Assembly (NCBI GenBank): GCA_946800325.1
Contig: OX326958.1
Span: forward strand, 20,844,414-20,908,413
Direction: 5' to 3'
DNA from: Luzula sylvatica
Lineage: Eukaryota; Streptophyta; Magnoliopsida; Poales; Juncaceae
Length of the DNA stretch: 64,000 bases
Every line of letters starts with the position of its first letter. Position 1 is the first letter of the stretch. The notes beneath the pieces are model-generated. The model had not been told where the DNA came from and did no database searches. It worked only from the letters and a program-made list of their open reading frames with translations. Made by a program: the position numbers and the translations under genes. Shown one piece after another: positions 60,219 through 64,000 of the stretch.

Positions 60219-61288
60219 GGGCTTGTTTGTTTTGAGGGATTAGATGGGATAGGATTTCAATATCGGGGATAAGCCGAAAATTTCTTGTTTGTTTTGAGGG
60301 ATTAAATGGGATAGTATTTCTTGTCCCAGTACTTCGTACTCCCACTTCAAAATCGGTATTACAAATCCATGGATAGAGCTATCCATGTATTTGATTATAA
60401 TATTATTTCTTTAAATTATATTCATGAACAATAATTATATTATAATTATATTATATTATATTAAACAACAATAATAATATATTATGTACTATTTTATAAT
60501 GTAATATAATAAAATTTAAAACAATTTATAATATAATATAAAACAATATAACATAATATAATATGTTATAATATAATATAATATAACATAATATAATATA
60601 ATATAAAATATTATAATATAATATAATATAATGTAATATAATATAAACCAATATAATATAAAATAATATAAAACAATATAATATAATATAACATCAGATA
60701 ACAACATAAAAAATATATACTATAATATAAAACAATATAAATAATATAATATAATATAATATAATATAAAGTAATTAAAGTAATATAATATAATATAATA
60801 TAATATAATATAAATTAATTAAATTAATATAATATAATATAATATTACATTGCATTACATTACATTATATTATATTATATTATATAATAATAATTAAATG
60901 ACATACATATAATATTATATTAAATTATATAATGTTATTTTATGATATAATATTATATTATATTATATTATATAATAAGAATTGAAGTAATATAATATAA
61001 TATTATATTATATTATATAATAAGAATTGAAGTAATATAATATAATATAAAATTATAATATAATACAATATTATATTATACAATAAAATTATATAAATAT
61101 AATATTTTATAATATTCAAATATTCAAATCCTGGATTTTGTACCGAAGAACCAAACAAGGGATTTGATATACATGATTTCAAAATACAACAAATCAAACA
61201 ACTCACATGGATTACCAAATACATGGATAGTGAAATACATGTATTTCACTATCCATGTATATCACAATCCTTCGAAACAAACAAGCCC
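60219..61288. mobile_element. TIR element with TATAA-repeat core
   Basis: Ends GGGCTTGTTTGTTTTGAGGG and, in complement, GGGCTTGTTTGTTTCGAAGG bound 1070 bp. The start of the element is repeated internally (TTGTTTGTTTTGAGGGATTA twice, near 60224 and 60286). The core is a long ATATAATATA-type microsatellite (about 60440-61100). The target site is unclear. Non-autonomous; no coding. Confidence 0.6.
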
Positions 61289-61618
61289 TTATATAAATGG
61301 ATATATCATGTATGTGCTGTGCTGATGTGTATCTTATTTAGCACAAAATACTTATCTAAGCAATGATATTATCTCTCAATAATAAAATTTTAATTATAGT
61401 TAACTAACTAACTATGTTCTCACCTTTTGTTTGAATTTGACAAAAGGAATAGACTTTTTCAAGTCAACTTTAACATTAATTTTTTTTTGTTAATGACTTC
61501 ATATTCTAATTGGTTGGGTATTTGACACAATGAAATCATGTTTTGGAAAATCACAAGTTCTCTTAAAAAAAATTGTACAATTCGTGGTCTAAAATTCTGT
61601 TAAAAAAAAAATTACGAG
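61289..61618. other. Short intergenic stretch between two elements
   Basis: AT-rich sequence with no feature seen, separating the TIR element from LTR-like copy 2. Confidence 0.35.
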
Positions 61619-62196
61619 ACCTCTGTTGGTTAATTCTAACCTAGAGGGGGTGAATAGATATTCCTAATCTACTATTTTCGATTATGGTGTACCAATTCTC
61701 AATTTTGCGGAAGCTTAAAATGATAGAATTAATATAATGCAAATACAGAAGAGATGAACACACGATGTTTGTTACGAAGTTCGGTAGGTGGTTGCTTTGT
61801 AGCTTTAACTCACCCGTTACTTGCTTAATTGACCGATTCGATTAGTGGCAAGTACCTACGTCTCCGGGAAGGCCTTGTGCCGTTTCGGCGTTCGATTGAA
61901 ATTTAACTCACTCGTACAAGGTTTTGCCTAGATCGATTTACACGCTTTATATCGATCTATGGCGGGTTTTACAATTCAAGAATTAGCCTATTACACGTAT
62001 CTAATACGAACTACAACGTGATCGGTCACGTGAGTTGGGAATCGTATAGAAGAGTAGAATCGGAGATAGATCATAGATCTAGAAGGTTGAATCTCACTAT
62101 CAAGAGATTAGGGAAATCACGGCTTATAAATCTCTCTCTCTTTTAGATGTAGAATAAGTTTTTATAAAAGGTTGGAGAGAGAAAGGTATGAGTGAT

Positions 62197-62206
62197 TCTA
62201 TTTATA
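62197..62206 (-). promoter_or_regulatory. TATA box of LTR-like copy 2
   Basis: TATAAATAGA on the minus strand, identical to the one in copy 1 and at the same place relative to the GAAACGGCTAGT block and the palindromes. Confidence 0.55.
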
Positions 62207-62239
62207 TGACTCATAGAACCCACTCAAACTGTGTAAAAA

Positions 62240-62770
62240 TTACATAGTTCGTTCGAACTAACTGTTATGTTCGTTCGAACTAACTGCAATTTGAACTAGC
62301 CGTTTCAAATGAAATATTCATAAACACGATGAGTTCGTTCGAACGTACCCATAGGTTCGTTCGAACGGACATGGATTAGGTCACAGTTCGTTCTATGAAT
62401 CTTGGAACGAACCATGAAGGTTCGTTCGAACGAACAAATAAGTTCGTTCGAATGAATATTAATTGTGTCTAGTTTTGGTATTTTTCATACAACACCAGAT
62501 CTCAGTTCGTTCGAACTAACTGGATTGTTCATTCGAACTAACTTGAAATGATTTAGAGTTCGTTCTATGAGTTGAACGAACCATGAATGTTCGTTCGAAC
62601 GAATGTATTTGTTCGTTCGAACGAATATTAATTGTGTCTAGTGTTGTCTATTTCCTCACAATACCAGGTCTTGGTTCGTTCGAACTGATAATGTTCATTA
62701 GTTCGAACCGATAGTTCGTTCGAACGCACTGTGTTGTTAGTTCGAACGAACCATAATTTGGTATTGTGAT
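62240..62770. repeat. Array of 16-base palindromes with 169-bp higher-order repeat
   Basis: About ten perfect or near-perfect copies of GTTCGTTCGAACGAAC, one exact at 62420-62435, spaced 20-60 bp apart. A larger unit of about 169 bp repeats, marked by ATTAATTGTGTCTAG at 62458 and 62627. Each palindrome can form a small hairpin. Confidence 0.85.
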
Positions 62771-62845
62771 TTTCCAATTTTCATTTCATCGTGTTTCGAA
62801 TTTATCTTTTGACCTTGATAGGTATGAGAAGTTCTTTGGAATACC

Positions 62846-63171
62846 TAGGGTTTATTTTAATGATCCCAACTCACGGAAAGCTTCGACGTCTTGAATTCTT
62901 CAATGTCTTGACACCTTTCCTTTGACGAGCGATCTTCGTCTTGATTTCTTCAATCATCTCTTTCGATCATCCTTAGTCCGTTGTACCTACTTCTCCTACG
63001 AGTTGGTCTAGGGTTTATTTTAATGATCCCAACTCACGGAAAGCTTCGACGTCTTGAATTCTTCAATGTCTTGACACCTTTCCTTTGACGAGCGATCTTC
63101 GTCTTGATTTCTTCAATCATCTCTTTCGATCATCCTTAGTCCGTTGTACCTACTTCTCCTACGAGTTGGTC
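62846..63171. repeat. Perfect 163-bp tandem duplication
   Basis: 62846-63008 and 63009-63171 appear identical base for base, beginning TAGGGTTTATTTTAATGATC and ending CTACGAGTTGGTC. Copy 1 of the element has the corresponding region only once. It is probably a recent duplication, or an assembly artefact. Confidence 0.9.
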
Positions 63172-63242
63172 TTAACTAAAACCGTTAGTATTGACAGTGT
63201 TTTGATATAATCAAACCTTAGGATATTTGGATCAACGACCTC

Positions 63243-64000
63243 AACATAATATTATGATTAATAAGTGACAAACAAGAACCAATTATGAAACGGGCTCTTC
63301 TCCAAAATCCTAAAAGAGCAAAGGAAAAAGAATTGTTCAAACTGGGGTGGAGGCGGCGCCTCCACCCTGACCCCCGACCCATTTCTGCCAATTCCACCTC
63401 CCGCCTCCACCTCTTGTCCTCCCCCGTCCCAGCTCCTGTCCCCACCTCTTGACCCACTAACCCGCCTCAAATCCTACCCCCTCCTCTATCTCCACATAGA
63501 TGAAATCGTGGTAGCGTCGGTCGATCGCAGCGAGCAATGCCGAGCAGAGAGCAACATCGGTCGATCGCAGCGAGCAGCATTGGTCCATCACATCGAGCAG
63601 CAAGCATCGTCGATAGCAGCGAGCAATGTCTTGATTTGCTTTGGTCGACGAATCGGGACAGCAATTTAGAGGAATTGTGGCAGCAACTGAGATAAGTCGA
63701 GGTTGGCAACAATTGAGCCCTTAATCCACGTCAATCGTGGCAGAAATCGAGGCAATCGTGTCTGATTTGTATCAGCACCAAAGCTTGCCTAGGCGTGCCA
63801 GCAGCGGGGCATCCCTCTGGTGTCGTAGTTGGACGAGAAGAGTAGAGCGTCTCTTCTCCCGTTAGTTGGTCCCTTGTCCCGGTCGTCCCCTGGCAGCGGG
63901 TCCCAATGGCGTGCAAGAGAGAAGCTCCCCTTGCGTTCAATTCCTCTCCCCTTCTTACTTGGACTCATTTTCTAGCATGCCAAACTACGGCTTCGATTGG
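63243..64000. other. GC-richer sequence at the window edge, unidentified
   Basis: Markedly richer in G and C than the rest of the window, with repeated words ATCGGTCGATCGCAGCGAGC (63510-63640). Several open frames exist on the minus strand but none resembles a known protein and all overlap. It may be the border of a further transposable element cut by the window end. Confidence 0.35.

Larger units (their letters stand above)
61624..63237 (-). mobile_element. LTR-like element copy 2 (solo-LTR form) with palindrome array
   Basis: 1614 bp, inverted relative to copy 1, with ends TGTTGGTTAATTC and ATTTGGATCAACG and a perfect 5-bp duplication ACCTC (61619-61623 and 63238-63242). It shares with copy 1 the CTAGAGGGGG terminal region, the 61757-61880 block (AAGTTCGGTAGGTGGTTGC), TATA box TATAAATAGA (62197-62206, minus), GAAACGGCTAGT and the distal block CAGTGTTTTGATATAATCAA. 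Palindromes of GTTCGTTCGAACGAAC type fill 62240-62770. No coding, primer-binding site or second LTR, so most simply a solo LTR. Confidence 0.72.

Noticed and set aside
62240..62770. Palindromic repeats considered as a CRISPR or replication origin
   Set aside because: Spacing irregular, flanked by LTR-like termini and a target duplication; an element-internal array explains it better.

Overview
The window is nuclear DNA of a flowering plant, almost certainly a eudicot. It is AT-rich and has intron-containing genes with GT/AG junctions, plant-specific gene families (NAC, PIF-type bHLH, FLS2-type receptor kinase, JMJ14/18-type demethylase), a plant tRNA-Tyr with its short intron, and long stretches of nested transposable elements. 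I cannot assign a species. Exon joins given here were worked out by hand from reading frame, splice dinucleotides and family alignment.

Layout. 426-1959 (+): CRPK1/At1g16670-like cytoplasmic receptor-like kinase, followed by a candidate Helitron (2113-3080). 4291-8152 (-): DOT2/SART1-type splicing factor, 12 exons, 825 aa. 9709-12245 (-): NAC1/NAC21-22-type transcription factor, with a Stowaway-like MITE upstream. 13000-25000: transposon territory holding a foldback element split by an LTR-like element, a hAT-type element, a PIF/Harbinger element and copies of an unclassified dispersed repeat. 27827-32121 (+): JmjC histone H3K4 demethylase, 11 exons, 901 aa. 32800-37500: repeats and a LINE fragment. 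37612-41385 (+): FLS2-type LRR receptor kinase, 1160 aa, two exons. 45778-47063 (-): small PIF-like bHLH factor, 238 aa. 50389-52211 (+): gamma-SNAP, 9 exons, 295 aa. 52535-52765 (-): small secreted proline-rich peptide, convergent with gamma-SNAP. 54912-54996 (+): tRNA-Tyr(GTA). 55900-60100: LINE and Ty1-copia remnants with one LTR. 60200-64000: further TIR and LTR-like elements.

The genes are unrelated housekeeping, signalling and regulatory genes, not a cluster. Two kinases (a cold/defence-type cytoplasmic kinase and a flagellin-receptor-type kinase) lie about 36 kb apart, but nothing shows that they are linked in function.

The most interesting material is in the repeats. Two LTR-like elements of one family (14728-17096 and 61624-63237, opposite orientations) each have TGTTGG-type ends, an exact 5-bp target duplication and a conserved TATA box. 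Both carry arrays of short perfect palindromes whose sequence differs between copies while the self-complementarity is kept. Several insertions can be proved inside the window because the unoccupied target survives in a related repeat copy or in the opposite arm of the same foldback. Long hairpin-forming elements also sit inside introns of the FLS2-like and DOT2 genes.
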